From Actinomycetota bacterium (lineage in GTDB: Bacteria; Actinomycetota; Acidimicrobiia; Acidimicrobiales; Poriferisodaliceae): a stretch of 19,602 nt of DNA. The notes beneath the pieces are model-generated. The model ran no database searches. It was not told the DNA's origin and saw nothing but the letters and a program-made list of their open reading frames with translations. A program made the position numbers and the translations under genes. Below, in pieces: positions 1 through 7,814 of the stretch. The DNA lies in assembly GCA_002731665.1 (NCBI GenBank), contig PCCJ01000006.1, forward strand, positions 12,939 through 32,540. The letters are read 5' to 3'. How positions within the stretch are numbered: the first letter of the stretch is position 1; every line of letters starts with the position of its first letter.

Positions 1-1757
1 TGCCATACCTCGGTTCCATCAGCAAAGACTGGGTTAGATCCATACTTGTCAAGGTCGTGTGTCAGCACCATAATTTTAGCAACGCCCTCGGCATCAAGTG
101 ACCGAGTTAGCTCAGGCACAGCCATGCCACCATCAACTTCTTGACCACCAGTCATTGCGACAGCCGCATTGTACAAAATCTTAAATGTGATATTTGTTTC
201 AGCCGCCACTGCTTGTCGCACTGCTAACGACCCTGAATGGTGGAAGGTCCCATCGCCAATATTTTGGAAACGGTGTTCCATCGTCACAAACGGCGAAGCA
301 CCAACCCACTGGATTCCCTCGCCACCCATTTGTGTCGTACCCTTTACATTCCGAGTCGGAGTCATTGTCGCCATTCCATGACAACCAATACCTCCGCCAG
401 CTTCAGAACCATCCGGCACCCATGTGGACCGATTATGTGGGCAGCCAGAGCAAAAATTAGGTGTTCTATTCGCCTGTTTTTTCGTATCTGGCGTACCTAG
501 CGTTACAGGAATGGTTATCCGTTCTTTAACTGCAGGACCAACAGCGTCCTCGCCAAACGCATCAGCTAAAAACGGGCGGATTTTACGAGCTACAACATCT
601 GCGTCCATCTCGCCATGGCCAGGAAACCAAAAATCATTGTTCTGGTCTTTTTTTCCATAGATAGCAGGAGCATTTGGTGTTGCGTATAAAATTTCTCTAA
701 TAAACATCTCAAGAAAAGCGCGTTTTTCTTCAACAACAACAATCGTGTCTAAGCCTCGGGCGAATTCTTTTATAGTTGTTGGCTCTAATGGCCAAACAAC
801 AGCAGGTTTAAATATTCTAATTCCGCGACGATTTAGTTCCGCTTCGGTTAGGCCCATTCGGTCTAGCGCTTCGCGCAGGTCATAGTATGTTTTACCAGCC
901 GCCACTATCCCAATCTTTGCGTCAGATGTAGGAACAGTAGCTTTGTTTAGCCTGTTCAAACGGATGAACGCTTCAGCAGCTACTAGACGGCCTTCATGTA
1001 TCTCTAACTCTTGTCTCACTGCGTTCGGACCAACTAGCGCATCTTGCTGAGTATGAGCCCAAGGGATTCCATTCCACTCAAAGTCTGGGCGTTGTACTGT
1101 TACGCGTCCCGGACCTACCTTAATAGTCGAGTAGCCATCTGCAACATTAGTGACAATTTTTAAGGCCGACCATAATCCGCTATATCGGGAGAGTTCAAAA
1201 CCTATTCGCCCAAAATCGCAAACCTCTTGGACACTACCTGGGTAGAGAATAGGCGTTTGGAAGTGGAGCAATGCAAACTCAGACTCAGAAGCAAGCGTTG
1301 AAGATTTTGAAGCCGGATCATCGCCGGCAACTAACAGCACTCCTCCTTTGGGATCTACTCCACATACGTTTGCGTGGCGGATAGCGTCACCAGAGCGATC
1401 AACTCCAGGAGCTTTTCCATACCACATGCCTAAAACACCATCGTACTTACCTTCGAAATTTCGATTGGCAAGCTGTGAACCCCACACTGCGGTGGCACCA
1501 AGGTCTTCATTTAAGCCAGGCATAAAACTGATGTTGTTAGCTTCGAGCTCTTCGCTATTACCAAGCATAAGAGTGTCCACGCCTCCGAGAGGAGAGCCTC
1601 GGTAGCCAGACACTAGAGCAGCGTTGTCCAGACCATCTCTTTTGTCGGCCCGCAGCTGGTCTAGTAAAACGCGTAGCAACGCCTGTACGCCAGACATCGC
1701 AACGTCTCCCTCATCGCGTACAAACCGATCCTCAAGTGTAAAATCAGCGAGCGCCAT
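1..1757 (-). CDS. Indolepyruvate ferredoxin oxidoreductase-like protein (fused type), N-terminal half; runs off the left edge
   Basis: Reading the minus strand from the ATG at 1757 gives 585 uninterrupted codons up to the window edge, so the C-terminal half is missing. The family decarboxylates aryl-pyruvates or other 2-oxoacids with CoA and thiamine diphosphate (ThDP) to acyl-CoA, passing electrons to ferredoxin; fused members are about 1,150-1,200 residues. Visible: a pyrimidine-binding type N-terminal domain (SGYRGSPLGGVD, about 50-61; GMWYGKAPGVDRSGDA, about 110-125), a middle domain, then the ThDP domain with FCSGCPHNRST (about 435-445), GGGIGCHGM (454-462), GDGTFHHSG (501-509) and LYNAAVAMTGGQ (528-539). 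A strong ribosome site (GGGAGGA, 1761-1767) fixes the start. A -10-like TAAGCT (1787-1782) overlaps the palindrome shared with the divergent hotdog gene. Family assignment is firm from the motifs; the exact 2-oxoacid substrate is unknown. Confidence 0.9.
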   Translation of the reverse strand, partial: MALADFTLEDRFVRDEGDVAMSGVQALLRVLLDQLRADKRDGLDNAALVSGYRGSPLGGVDTLMLGNSEELEANNISFMPGLNEDLGATAVWGSQLANRNFEGKYDGVLGMWYGKAPGVDRSGDAIRHANVCGVDPKGGVLLVAGDDPASKSSTLASESEFALLHFQTPILYPGSVQEVCDFGRIGFELSRYSGLWSALKIVTNVADGYSTIKVGPGRVTVQRPDFEWNGIPWAHTQQDALVGPNAVRQELEIHEGRLVAAEAFIRLNRLNKATVPTSDAKIGIVAAGKTYYDLREALDRMGLTEAELNRRGIRIFKPAVVWPLEPTTIKEFARGLDTIVVVEEKRAFLEMFIREILYATPNAPAIYGKKDQNNDFWFPGHGEMDADVVARKIRPFLADAFGEDAVGPAVKERITIPVTLGTPDTKKQANRTPNFCSGCPHNRSTWVPDGSEAGGGIGCHGMATMTPTRNVKGTTQMGGEGIQWVGASPFVTMEHRFQNIGDGTFHHSGSLAVRQAVAAETNITFKILYNAAVAMTGGQEVDGGMAVPELTRSLDAEGVAKIMVLTHDLDKYGSNPVFADGTEVW

Positions 1758-1760
1758 ATT

Positions 1761-1767
1761 TCCTCCC
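1761..1767 (-). promoter_or_regulatory. Shine-Dalgarno site of the indolepyruvate oxidoreductase-like gene
   Basis: GGGAGGA on the minus strand lies 3 nt before the ATG at 1757. It is one of the few strong ribosome sites in the window and decides the start. Confidence 0.75.
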
Positions 1768-1782
1768 AGTTTGTAAATCAAA

Positions 1783-1796
1783 GCTTAGTACTAAGC
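1783..1796. promoter_or_regulatory. 14-bp perfect palindrome between divergent genes, candidate operator
   Basis: GCTTAGTACTAAGC is identical to its own reverse complement. It lies between the start of the minus-strand oxidoreductase (1757) and the plus-strand hotdog gene (1829). It overlaps a TANNNT box for the minus gene (TAAGCT, 1787-1782) and falls where the -35 region of the plus gene would be, given its -10 at 1817-1822. A dimeric repressor bound here could control both genes. The palindrome is seen directly; operator function is inferred. Confidence 0.5.
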
Positions 1797-1816
1797 GCGG
1801 CCCTGATGCTGCGTAC

Positions 1817-1822
1817 TACCTT
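1817..1822 (+). promoter_or_regulatory. -10 box (TACCTT) of a probable leaderless transcript
   Basis: TACCTT matches TANNNT and ends 6 nt before the GTG at 1829; no Shine-Dalgarno sequence is present. This supports GTG 1829 as a leaderless start. Confidence 0.45.
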
Positions 1823-1828
1823 AGTCGT

Positions 1829-2686
1829 GTGACTCACAGCTGCCTAACTTGTCGACCGGGGCCTGACTCCGCAATAGACTATAAGACTCAAATAATTCAG
1901 CTACCGCAAAGGTTTAGAGGGCCGCCGGCGAGCGGAAATGGCGGGATTGCAACCGGTTTGATTGCCTGTCTCGGTGAAAAAATTTTAGGTAAACCAATCC
2001 GAAGAATTAGTTCCCGCTTACTAAGGCCGATTCCTCTTGCGAGCCCCATGACTTTCACAAGCCAAATCACTGAACCTGACACAGCCAGTATCAACATCGG
2101 AGATTCCGATGGGCTTGCCTTTACCGGTTGGGCGTCAACAGACACAAGCACAGCTGTCATGCCGAACGAAACCATCGCGCTTTTAGCTAGCAACGCAGCC
2201 TTGACTAAGGAGAAACTGGATCGCTTTGAAAATCACGTTGAGCAGCTCAACCCAAGTTCCTCTGATTTTGCCGGGTGTTTCGTGTGCGGCCCCGAGGCTG
2301 AGTTCGGTCTCCGCTTAAGACCTCGACCTGTGACAGATGAAATTTCTTGGTTGTCTTGGGATCCCGGCGAAAGGTGGACAGATGACAACAGATTAGCCCT
2401 TTTACCTGCGATCGCTTCGCTCGATTGCACTGCTGCAATTGGATTTCATCGAGAGGGTCATTTAACCCAAGAAGAATCAGCTCTTCTTGGAAGTTTCGAT
2501 GCCACCATTTTAGAAAAGCCTCCGGCACGTACAGCAGGTAATCTGCGATTAGTAGCTCGGACACGCTCTCGCGATAGGCGCAAAATTTTTACTGACATTG
2601 GCCTATTTAGCCCAACTGGACACCCTTACGTTCTTGGTTTAGCGACATGGATTGTTGTAACTCCTGAAAAAGCTCGAGGAAAATAA
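1829..2686 (+). CDS. Hotdog-fold protein, possible acyl-CoA thioesterase-like
   Basis: This 285-residue protein has an N-terminal RFRGPPASGNGG segment (about 28-39) and a central CFVCGPEAEFGLRLRP segment (about 150-165, with C150 and C153). Similar paired segments occur in double-hotdog proteins of Actinobacteria annotated as thioesterase-like. The C-terminal half (WTDDNRLALLPAIASLDC..., then GSFDATILEKPP) looks like a second hotdog repeat. No ATG precedes the conserved block; GTG at 1829 is the only good start and sits 6 nt after a -10 box. It is divergent from the 2-oxoacid oxidoreductase and shares a palindrome with it, so it may act on acyl-CoA made by that enzyme; this is inference. Its stop is one base from the stop of the convergent MFS gene. 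The catalytic activity is not established. Confidence 0.75.
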   Translation: MTHSCLTCRPGPDSAIDYKTQIIQLPQRFRGPPASGNGGIATGLIACLGEKILGKPIRRISSRLLRPIPLASPMTFTSQITEPDTASINIGDSDGLAFTGWASTDTSTAVMPNETIALLASNAALTKEKLDRFENHVEQLNPSSSDFAGCFVCGPEAEFGLRLRPRPVTDEISWLSWDPGERWTDDNRLALLPAIASLDCTAAIGFHREGHLTQEESALLGSFDATILEKPPARTAGNLRLVARTRSRDRRKIFTDIGLFSPTGHPYVLGLATWIVVTPEKARGK

Positions 2687-2687
2687 A

Positions 2688-3983
2688 TTAAGCTTTTTTA
2701 TTTAAGGATTGTGGGAGTCTTGTTGCTATCAACATTGCGAGAAGGTTCGCTATTGCACCTACAAAAAACGCCCATCGATAATTACCAAGTCGGTTAACAA
2801 GCAGTTGAGCTGCATAGGGACCTAACGCAGCCGCCGACCCAGCCGATGCAAATATTCGACCCACGATAGACCCAGCGTGTGCCCTACCAAACAAATCTGC
2901 TACCAACGGCGGGAAGATTGTGACGCTTCCTCCATACGCGAATCCAAATACGAACGCCGACGGATAAAGAAGAATCAGATCTTGGCTGAACGCAAACCCA
3001 ACGAAAGCAAAAGCTTCGAAAGCAAAAGCAAATATCACCGCATGACGCCGACCAATGCGGTCAGATAACGGGCCCATAGTCATCCGGCCAACTAGACCCC
3101 CTACACCTATCGAAGAAATAACAGTTGATGCAGTTTGCAGGGAAAATTCAAGACTCTGAGCAAATTGCACTCCATGAATGAATGGAACAAAAACTACTGT
3201 AAATGTAAGTAAATACATCGTAAAAATTCGCCAGTAATTAGCACTTCGCCAGGCTTCGCTGGCATTAGTTTCTTTTTCAGTTCTCGTTTCGTTTCCAAGA
3301 TTTAATGCTTCAGCGCCCACTAGATAAACCATAAAGACGCTCTGCTGGTTCATTTTTAACGGTTTGACGGTTTTGATTTTGTTTCCATCAGGTAGCTGAC
3401 CCACTGACTCCGGGTCTCGCTCAAGAACTAGAGCGCTACCTAACATCGCTAACCCGCCAACTAGAGCCATAGCGGTCATCGCTGTCCTCCAGCCGTACTG
3501 ATTCACCAAGGCAGCGGCTATCGGAGGTACGAAAATGTTTGCAGTACTTCCCCCTGCCGTAGCTACAGCAGTAGCAAGGCCACGCCTTGACACGAACCAT
3601 CGAACTACTGTTGCGTTGCAAGGCACCCAAGAACAGCACATACCGATTGGGGCTATGAGGCCGAGCCCAACGAAAACCATCGACAAGTTCGAAGCGTTGG
3701 CCCAGACCAGATATCCAGATGTGAGCACGACAGAACCAAATATCACGACTCTCCGCGGCCCAACTCGATCTGTCAACCAACCCGAAACCGCTGATAAAGC
3801 GCTATAGCTAAATATGTAAATCGCAATAATAAGTTGCAGCCTTGTTTCAGACCAACCCGTGTCTTGCGTTATGTCATCTACAAATGTTCCAAAACTGAAC
3901 TGAATTCCGTAAACAACGAAGAGAACTACAAAAGAGGCACCAACTATCCGCCAGCCCTTGAACGGCGAACCCGACTCCAACAT
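2688..3983 (-). CDS. MFS transporter (monocarboxylate/oxalate-formate porter type)
   Basis: This 431-residue integral membrane protein has about 12 hydrophobic segments in two halves. MFS motif A is seen as GWLTDRVGPRRV in the first half (loop 2-3) and GPLSDRIGRRHAV in the second (loop 8-9), separated by a charged central loop (SVGQLPDGNKIKTVKP). The N-terminus FKGWRIVGASF and the overall pattern resemble monocarboxylate porter and oxalate:formate antiporter-like carriers, suggesting a small organic acid substrate; this is a family-level guess. The ATG at 3983 lies 3 nt after the stop of the selenoprotein gene and has no ribosome site of its own, so it is probably translated by coupling with that gene. 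A 15-bp tandem repeat (3002-3031) encodes an FAF-rich stretch of one membrane helix. Confidence 0.88.
   Translation of the reverse strand: MLESGSPFKGWRIVGASFVVLFVVYGIQFSFGTFVDDITQDTGWSETRLQLIIAIYIFSYSALSAVSGWLTDRVGPRRVVIFGSVVLTSGYLVWANASNLSMVFVGLGLIAPIGMCCSWVPCNATVVRWFVSRRGLATAVATAGGSTANIFVPPIAAALVNQYGWRTAMTAMALVGGLAMLGSALVLERDPESVGQLPDGNKIKTVKPLKMNQQSVFMVYLVGAEALNLGNETRTEKETNASEAWRSANYWRIFTMYLLTFTVVFVPFIHGVQFAQSLEFSLQTASTVISSIGVGGLVGRMTMGPLSDRIGRRHAVIFAFAFEAFAFVGFAFSQDLILLYPSAFVFGFAYGGSVTIFPPLVADLFGRAHAGSIVGRIFASAGSAAALGPYAAQLLVNRLGNYRWAFFVGAIANLLAMLIATRLPQSLNKKA
3002..3031. repeat. Two-copy tandem 15-bp repeat inside the MFS gene
   Basis: CGAAAGCAAAAGCTT (3002-3016) and CGAAAGCAAAAGCAA (3017-3031) match at 13 of 15 positions. 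On the coding (minus) strand they encode FAFAFEAFAF in a transmembrane segment, so the reading frame is kept. Confidence 0.7.
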
Positions 3984-3986
3984 TTC

Positions 3987-5132
3987 TTATCTATCACCCG
4001 GCACCATATAGAACCATATTGGCTGCTTCTCACCGGCATCAGCCATAGCTTGTCTAGCGGACAAGACTACTTTCCCAGCCTCAGTATGGTCTAAGAACCA
4101 CCGAGTGCCAGCCCATGCTTCTGGAGCATGCTCGGAAAGGGCCAAAGCTGCTGTTTCATAATAACCTCGGATATCTTGGCTGACCCTGGCTGGAATGCCT
4201 GGGATGCCTGCCTCTTTCCAAGGAGTACCCTCAGCCACACGAATAAATGACTCAATTGCTTCACTAATTTGTTCTGACGGGATGGTCCTACCCGCTCCAA
4301 TTCGATTCCCGTATTTCGCTAAGGCTCGTTCATAGGCTGGCCTAAGCCCATTTGCTTCATCGACTGCCGGATGGGCTTTAGGATCATGACGAGGAGGCAA
4401 CGCGCAAGTCATAACTTCAGTGCCCTCATCCCTGATCGCAATATCGTATTCTTTGAAGACAGTCTGTTTCGCATCCAGAAGAGAAAAGGCTTCAGCTAAA
4501 ACCCGATGTTGGAATTCAGCATTTTGAGGAACTCCAAGCGGCCGCCCCAAGGGAAAATCACACCACAAACCACGTGGAGGAGCGGCATTCTCGATCTGAT
4601 CTTTCACTGATCCTAAGGCAATAGTTGCCATTCCAGCTGCTTCAAAGATATGAGCGAGCGTACTCACGGTACGCGTGCAAAGCGGTCAAACTGGAGTCAG
4701 GAGAACTATGTCGACGTCCTGTTTTTTTAGGAACTTTGCCCCTGCCGGGCCACTGTCCATTCGGATTGCTGATAACTCAAATTGATTTCCAGCGTAAGAC
4801 AAGTGCTTGTCAGAAACACTCCCGATAATTCCCCTAGCCGCTAACTCATCGAGCCGGTCGATCGGAAAAACAGTATTTATATCAAGTGCATAGCCTATGG
4901 CATCAAAATTAGGACTCCAGTGGCCGAGCACATAATCCCTGTTGTTTGACTCAAGGACTCTGTAGCCAACATCGCCGGGACTAAAACCCTCATCATCTGG
5001 ATGGTGTAACGAGGCTGAAGTGACTATCGCCACTTTTGCTTCGCTTAGTTTTACTGGAGACGTAAAGGCAGCAACTTCGAAACTTGGTACCTCAATGTCA
5101 GCAGTCATTGCTTTTACTTCACTATCGGCCAT
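3987..5132 (-). CDS. Selenoprotein of the glycine/sarcosine/betaine/proline reductase B (GrdB/PrdB-like) family, UGA-recoded
   Basis: One 381-residue protein is read from ATG 5132 to TAA 3987 if the UGA at 4688-4686 is decoded as selenocysteine (Sec149). Without recoding, translation stops after 148 residues (...DIVLLTPV), and the rest could only restart at the GTG at 4667. The context is LLTPV-U-PLC-TRTVSTLAHIFEAAG. Cys homologues of this family, as recalled, have the pattern TPxCPxCxxTV here, so Sec replaces the first Cys of a CxxC pair (U149-P-L-C152). Family blocks lie on both sides of the UGA: KVAIVTSASLHHPDDEGF and VFPIDRLDELAARGIIGSVS before, APPRGLWCDFPLGRPLG after, plus about 130 extra C-terminal residues. 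A SECIS-like hairpin follows. The start is leaderless (-10 TAGCCT, 5145-5140). It is followed 3 nt later by an MFS gene. A redox role is likely; the substrate is unknown. The alternative is a nonsense mutation of a Cys codon. Confidence 0.85.
4654..4678 (-). promoter_or_regulatory. Bacterial SECIS-like hairpin downstream of the UGA codon
   Basis: On the minus strand, 11 nt after the UGA (4688-4686), GCGTAC (4674-4669) pairs perfectly with GTACGC (4663-4658) around a 5-nt loop CGUGA (4668-4664). A 2x2 internal loop and two further G-C pairs (4678-4677 with 4655-4654) extend it. The loop begins 17 nt after the UGA and has a G among its first two bases; both agree with the published description of bacterial SECIS elements (loop about 16-37 nt from the UGA, G in the first two loop positions). 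SelB binding is inferred. Confidence 0.65.
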
Positions 5133-5139
5133 TCACACG

Positions 5140-5145
5140 AGGCTA
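5140..5145 (-). promoter_or_regulatory. -10 box (TAGCCT) of the selenoprotein operon
   Basis: TAGCCT on the minus strand ends 7 nt before the ATG at 5132, with no Shine-Dalgarno sequence between. This fits a leaderless promoter, so the selenoprotein-MFS pair can be transcribed apart from the upstream EamA gene. Confidence 0.4.
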
Positions 5146-5180
5146 GAGCAACAAAATACTTAATGCTTCGAAATCGAGAT

Positions 5181-6116
5181 TTATAACCTTCTACGACTAT
5201 CACAAGACACAGCAACAACACCAAAAATAACTAGTGCTCCTCCAAGCACTTCGATAATCCCAAACCGCTCTCCACGTATAACCCACCCAAAAAAGACACC
5301 AAATAGCGGCGTTAGATATGCCACGGCTGCGCCTTGGATAGCAGGAGCTCGTCTTAACACCGTTGCAAACAAAACAAAACTAACTGCGAGAGATGGTATC
5401 CCTGCGTATAAGAGTGGCCAATAAAGACCCCATCCCCATGTTGTTCCCTCCCACCCTCCGAAGAAAGCAACCACAAGGTGGAGACAGATACACGACATTA
5501 AGATCTGCATCGCAACCAACATTGTTGGACTTATTTCTAAAGCGGCCAGTTGTTTTTTGTTTAGAACTGCTCCCAATGCCCAAGAGATAGATGAAATTAG
5601 AATGATACAAACACCTAAAGTTGTGTTACCTGTTCCCAACGCTGGGACCGCCAACACCACGGCGCCAACCAGTCCGATTCCGACTCCAGAGATTCCTAAT
5701 GCCCCTGGGCGTTCCTTAAGAAGTGCTATCGCAATAAGGGCGGTGAACAATGGCATCGTCGAAACAAGCATGGCGGAAACACCAGCCGACAAGTACGAAA
5801 CTCCGATCACCAAAAACAAGCTTGAGACCGTAGTTATCGAAAGCGAAATCCACCAGATCGCTATCCATTGTTCGCGCTTACGAGGAAATTTTTCTTTCCT
5901 GAACAAAACGACTGCAAGCAAAAACGGTGCCCCAACGCTTGTTCTTAATGCAGCTAATGGCAAGGCTGTTGTATGATCTAAGGCCGCTTTCATGACAGAG
6001 TAGTTCAAACCAATTAAAGCTGCTATTGCTACAATTAATGAAAGAGTTATGAATTCCGCTTTACGCGAAGGCTGCTTCTGTTTTTTAGTTTTCGCTCGCG
6101 GCGAACTTATTCTCAC
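5181..6116 (-). CDS. DMT superfamily transporter, EamA (RhaT/YdcZ-like) family
   Basis: This 311-residue protein has a short basic N-terminus (KTKKQKQPSRK) followed by about ten hydrophobic segments in two EamA repeats. The first repeat contains GLNYSVMKAAL and ALRTSVGAPFL, then LLKERPGALGISGVGIGLVGAVVL; the second ends YLTPLFGVFFGWVIRGERFG-IIEVLGGALVIFGV, the usual last-helix pattern of drug/metabolite exporters. The GTG start at 6116 overlaps the TGA stop of the upstream SDR by 4 nt (GTGA), which implies translational coupling and one operon. Such carriers usually export small metabolites or amino acids; the substrate here cannot be told. Its stop lies 48 bp before the selenoprotein start. 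Confidence 0.87.
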   Translation of the reverse strand: MRISSPRAKTKKQKQPSRKAEFITLSLIVAIAALIGLNYSVMKAALDHTTALPLAALRTSVGAPFLLAVVLFRKEKFPRKREQWIAIWWISLSITTVSSLFLVIGVSYLSAGVSAMLVSTMPLFTALIAIALLKERPGALGISGVGIGLVGAVVLAVPALGTGNTTLGVCIILISSISWALGAVLNKKQLAALEISPTMLVAMQILMSCICLHLVVAFFGGWEGTTWGWGLYWPLLYAGIPSLAVSFVLFATVLRRAPAIQGAAVAYLTPLFGVFFGWVIRGERFGIIEVLGGALVIFGVVAVSCDSRRRL

Positions 6117-6889
6117 ATACCCTCACGAATATCGATAGACCTTTTGCGTAATCTGCGCATTCCCTTCAACCACCGGTCTGTATCAGCAGCTTTTCGCTCA
6201 ACATACGTCTGGACCTCAGGATGAGACAAAATCAAGAAACGCTCCTTTGCAATCGCCTCCGTCACGATTACAGCAACTTCATCGGGCTCAATGATGCCAT
6301 CAGTACCTCCATCACCTAATTGACGTGGAGCCATCGCCGTGTTTACACCCTGAGGGCAAAGGACTGACACTTTGATCCCATCATCACCATGGGTAATCGC
6401 AAGAGTTTCGGCAAGTTTGATGCAGGCCGCTTTTGTAACAGAATATGGGGCTGAACCCACGGCTGCTAGAAGCCCCGCTGCGCTCGCTGTCGCCACCAGG
6501 TAGCCCTCGCCTCGAGCCGTCATTGACGGAATCACTGCTCTTGCAGCGTACACATGAGACATAACATGCAATTCCCATTGTTTTTGCCATGCCTCATTAG
6601 AGGCTTCTATACCGCCCTCAGCCCCGGCACCTGCATTAGAAAAAAAGATATCGATCGGTCCATGAGCGTCTTCAATTTCATCCACGAACTTCTGCATCGC
6701 ATTCTCATCAGTAACATCAAGTCCAACCCCGATGCACCCAAGCTCATTAGCTACTGTTTTCGCAGCGCCCTTGTCGTAGTCTGCGACCACTACTACACGA
6801 GCTCCTTCCTCAACCCATTTTTTAGCAGTTGCTGAGCCTATGCCACCGCCACCACCAGTTATTACTGCTACCCGATTACGAATCTCCAT
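6113..6889 (-). CDS. Short-chain dehydrogenase/reductase (SDR)
   Basis: This 258-residue NAD(P)-dependent oxidoreductase has the Rossmann motif TGGGGGIG (11-18), a D-V-T acidic site after strand 4 (59-61), SNAG (84-87, a variant of NNAG), catalytic Ser136, and Y149-S-V-T-K153. Acidic residues after strand 2 (VVVADYD) suggest preference for NAD. ATG 6889 is preferred over the in-frame GTG at 6895, because TACCAT (6903-6898) ends 8 nt before 6889, as in a leaderless promoter. The gene overlaps the EamA transporter downstream and lies behind the PhyH gene on the same strand. The substrate (an alcohol or ketone) is unknown. Confidence 0.9.
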   Translation of the reverse strand: MEIRNRVAVITGGGGGIGSATAKKWVEEGARVVVVADYDKGAAKTVANELGCIGVGLDVTDENAMQKFVDEIEDAHGPIDIFFSNAGAGAEGGIEASNEAWQKQWELHVMSHVYAARAVIPSMTARGEGYLVATASAAGLLAAVGSAPYSVTKAACIKLAETLAITHGDDGIKVSVLCPQGVNTAMAPRQLGDGGTDGIIEPDEVAVIVTEAIAKERFLILSHPEVQTYVERKAADTDRWLKGMRRLRKRSIDIREGM

Positions 6890-6897
6890 GGCCACGA

Positions 6898-6903
6898 ATG
6901 GTA
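6898..6903 (-). promoter_or_regulatory. -10 box (TACCAT) of the SDR-EamA pair
   Basis: TACCAT ends 8 nt before ATG 6889 on the minus strand with no ribosome site between; possible leaderless promoter inside the 40-bp gap behind PhyH. Confidence 0.35.
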
Positions 6904-6929
6904 GAGGGCTAAATCCTCATCTGCTTAAA

Positions 6930-7805
6930 TTATGAATCCTCAGCCACACCATTTTTTGTACGCATAGATGCATACGCTACCTCAGCGACCTCACCGGCAC
7001 CCACAAACCGACCCGGACTGGACCCGTCTACATGACCCATAATTCCTTTGTACAAAGTGAAACCACATAACGCTGCTAGCCGCTCTGGCATCTCACGTAC
7101 TTGTTCTGGAGTCAGGCTATAGTACTGATTTTGTTGCTGGCGCATCCACCCCTGACAGTACTGAACGCTTAGACCTAATCGCCAATCTAAGTCCGTCGTA
7201 TTAGCACCGCCACAATGCCACGTCCCGCCATTAACAATGAGCACTGAGCCAGCAGACATCTCTGCTGCAACATATTTAACTTTTTCTCCTTTGCGAGGCT
7301 CATGGTCAAACTTGTGGGAACCAGGAACAATGCGAGTAGCACCATTTTCTTCAGTGAAGTCAGTCAATGCCCAAATAGAAGTAACCATAAAAGGTGCACG
7401 CGGTCTCTGAACACTTACTAGTCCGTCATCGCTGTGTAAACCTTGATGCACCTCCCCTGGTCCAATGTTCATACACGTTGTTCCAGATAGTAAACATTCG
7501 TTATCTAACAAACTCTCCGCGAATGGAAGAACATTGGCATGAGTGGGAAGCTTCCAAAATGCTCTATCTTTGCCCAGCAGGTTATACATTCGCTTCGTAG
7601 CAAACCCCTCGGCTCTATTCCCTCGCGGTTGCACATCAAGTTCAGCTTCTAGCCTTTCAACGGTTTCGGTCACCTCTAGCAACAACTCAGGCTCTATTGC
7701 ATTCTCAATTATGCAGTAGCCCTGCTTTTCGATAGTCGAAAGGTGGCTTTCAAAAGTGGCCGTTTCCATTGGACCATTCTGCCATTTAATTTGATACTTA
7801 GTCAT
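6930..7805 (-). CDS. Phytanoyl-CoA dioxygenase (PhyH) family protein
   Basis: This 291-residue protein belongs to the Fe(II)/2-oxoglutarate-dependent oxygenases. The metal triad is visible as H124-S-D126 (GLHSDDG) and H197 (NGGTWHCGG), with R209 at the usual place of the 2-oxoglutarate-binding Arg. NGATRIVPGSHKFDHEP (about 154-170) is the characteristic PhyH block between them. Length is normal for the family, and all key residues are present. These enzymes hydroxylate diverse small molecules; the substrate is not predictable. It is divergent from an SDR (start 7837) with only 31 bp between the two starts; TAGCTT at 7820-7815 ends 9 nt before its ATG. It may form one pathway with the following SDR and EamA exporter. 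Confidence 0.92.
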   Translation of the reverse strand: MTKYQIKWQNGPMETATFESHLSTIEKQGYCIIENAIEPELLLEVTETVERLEAELDVQPRGNRAEGFATKRMYNLLGKDRAFWKLPTHANVLPFAESLLDNECLLSGTTCMNIGPGEVHQGLHSDDGLVSVQRPRAPFMVTSIWALTDFTEENGATRIVPGSHKFDHEPRKGEKVKYVAAEMSAGSVLIVNGGTWHCGGANTTDLDWRLGLSVQYCQGWMRQQQNQYYSLTPEQVREMPERLAALCGFTLYKGIMGHVDGSSPGRFVGAGEVAEVAYASMRTKNGVAEDS

Positions 7806-7814
7806 TTTTGACGG

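Noticed and set aside
1348..1605. Plus-strand reading frame of 85 codons
   Set aside because: It lies opposite the oxidoreductase gene, whose motifs are clear on the minus strand; it has no family features or ribosome site.
2678..2703. AT-only inverted repeat (AAATAAA/TTTATTT) as a terminator at the convergent ends
   Set aside because: The stem is purely A-T, short, and partly within both coding ends; too weak to call.
3987..5132. Two separate genes (148 and 226 residues) or a frameshifted pseudogene
   Set aside because: There is no frameshift; the halves are in the same frame, divided only by one UGA placed at a conserved Cys position and followed by a hairpin. A selenoprotein explains this better.
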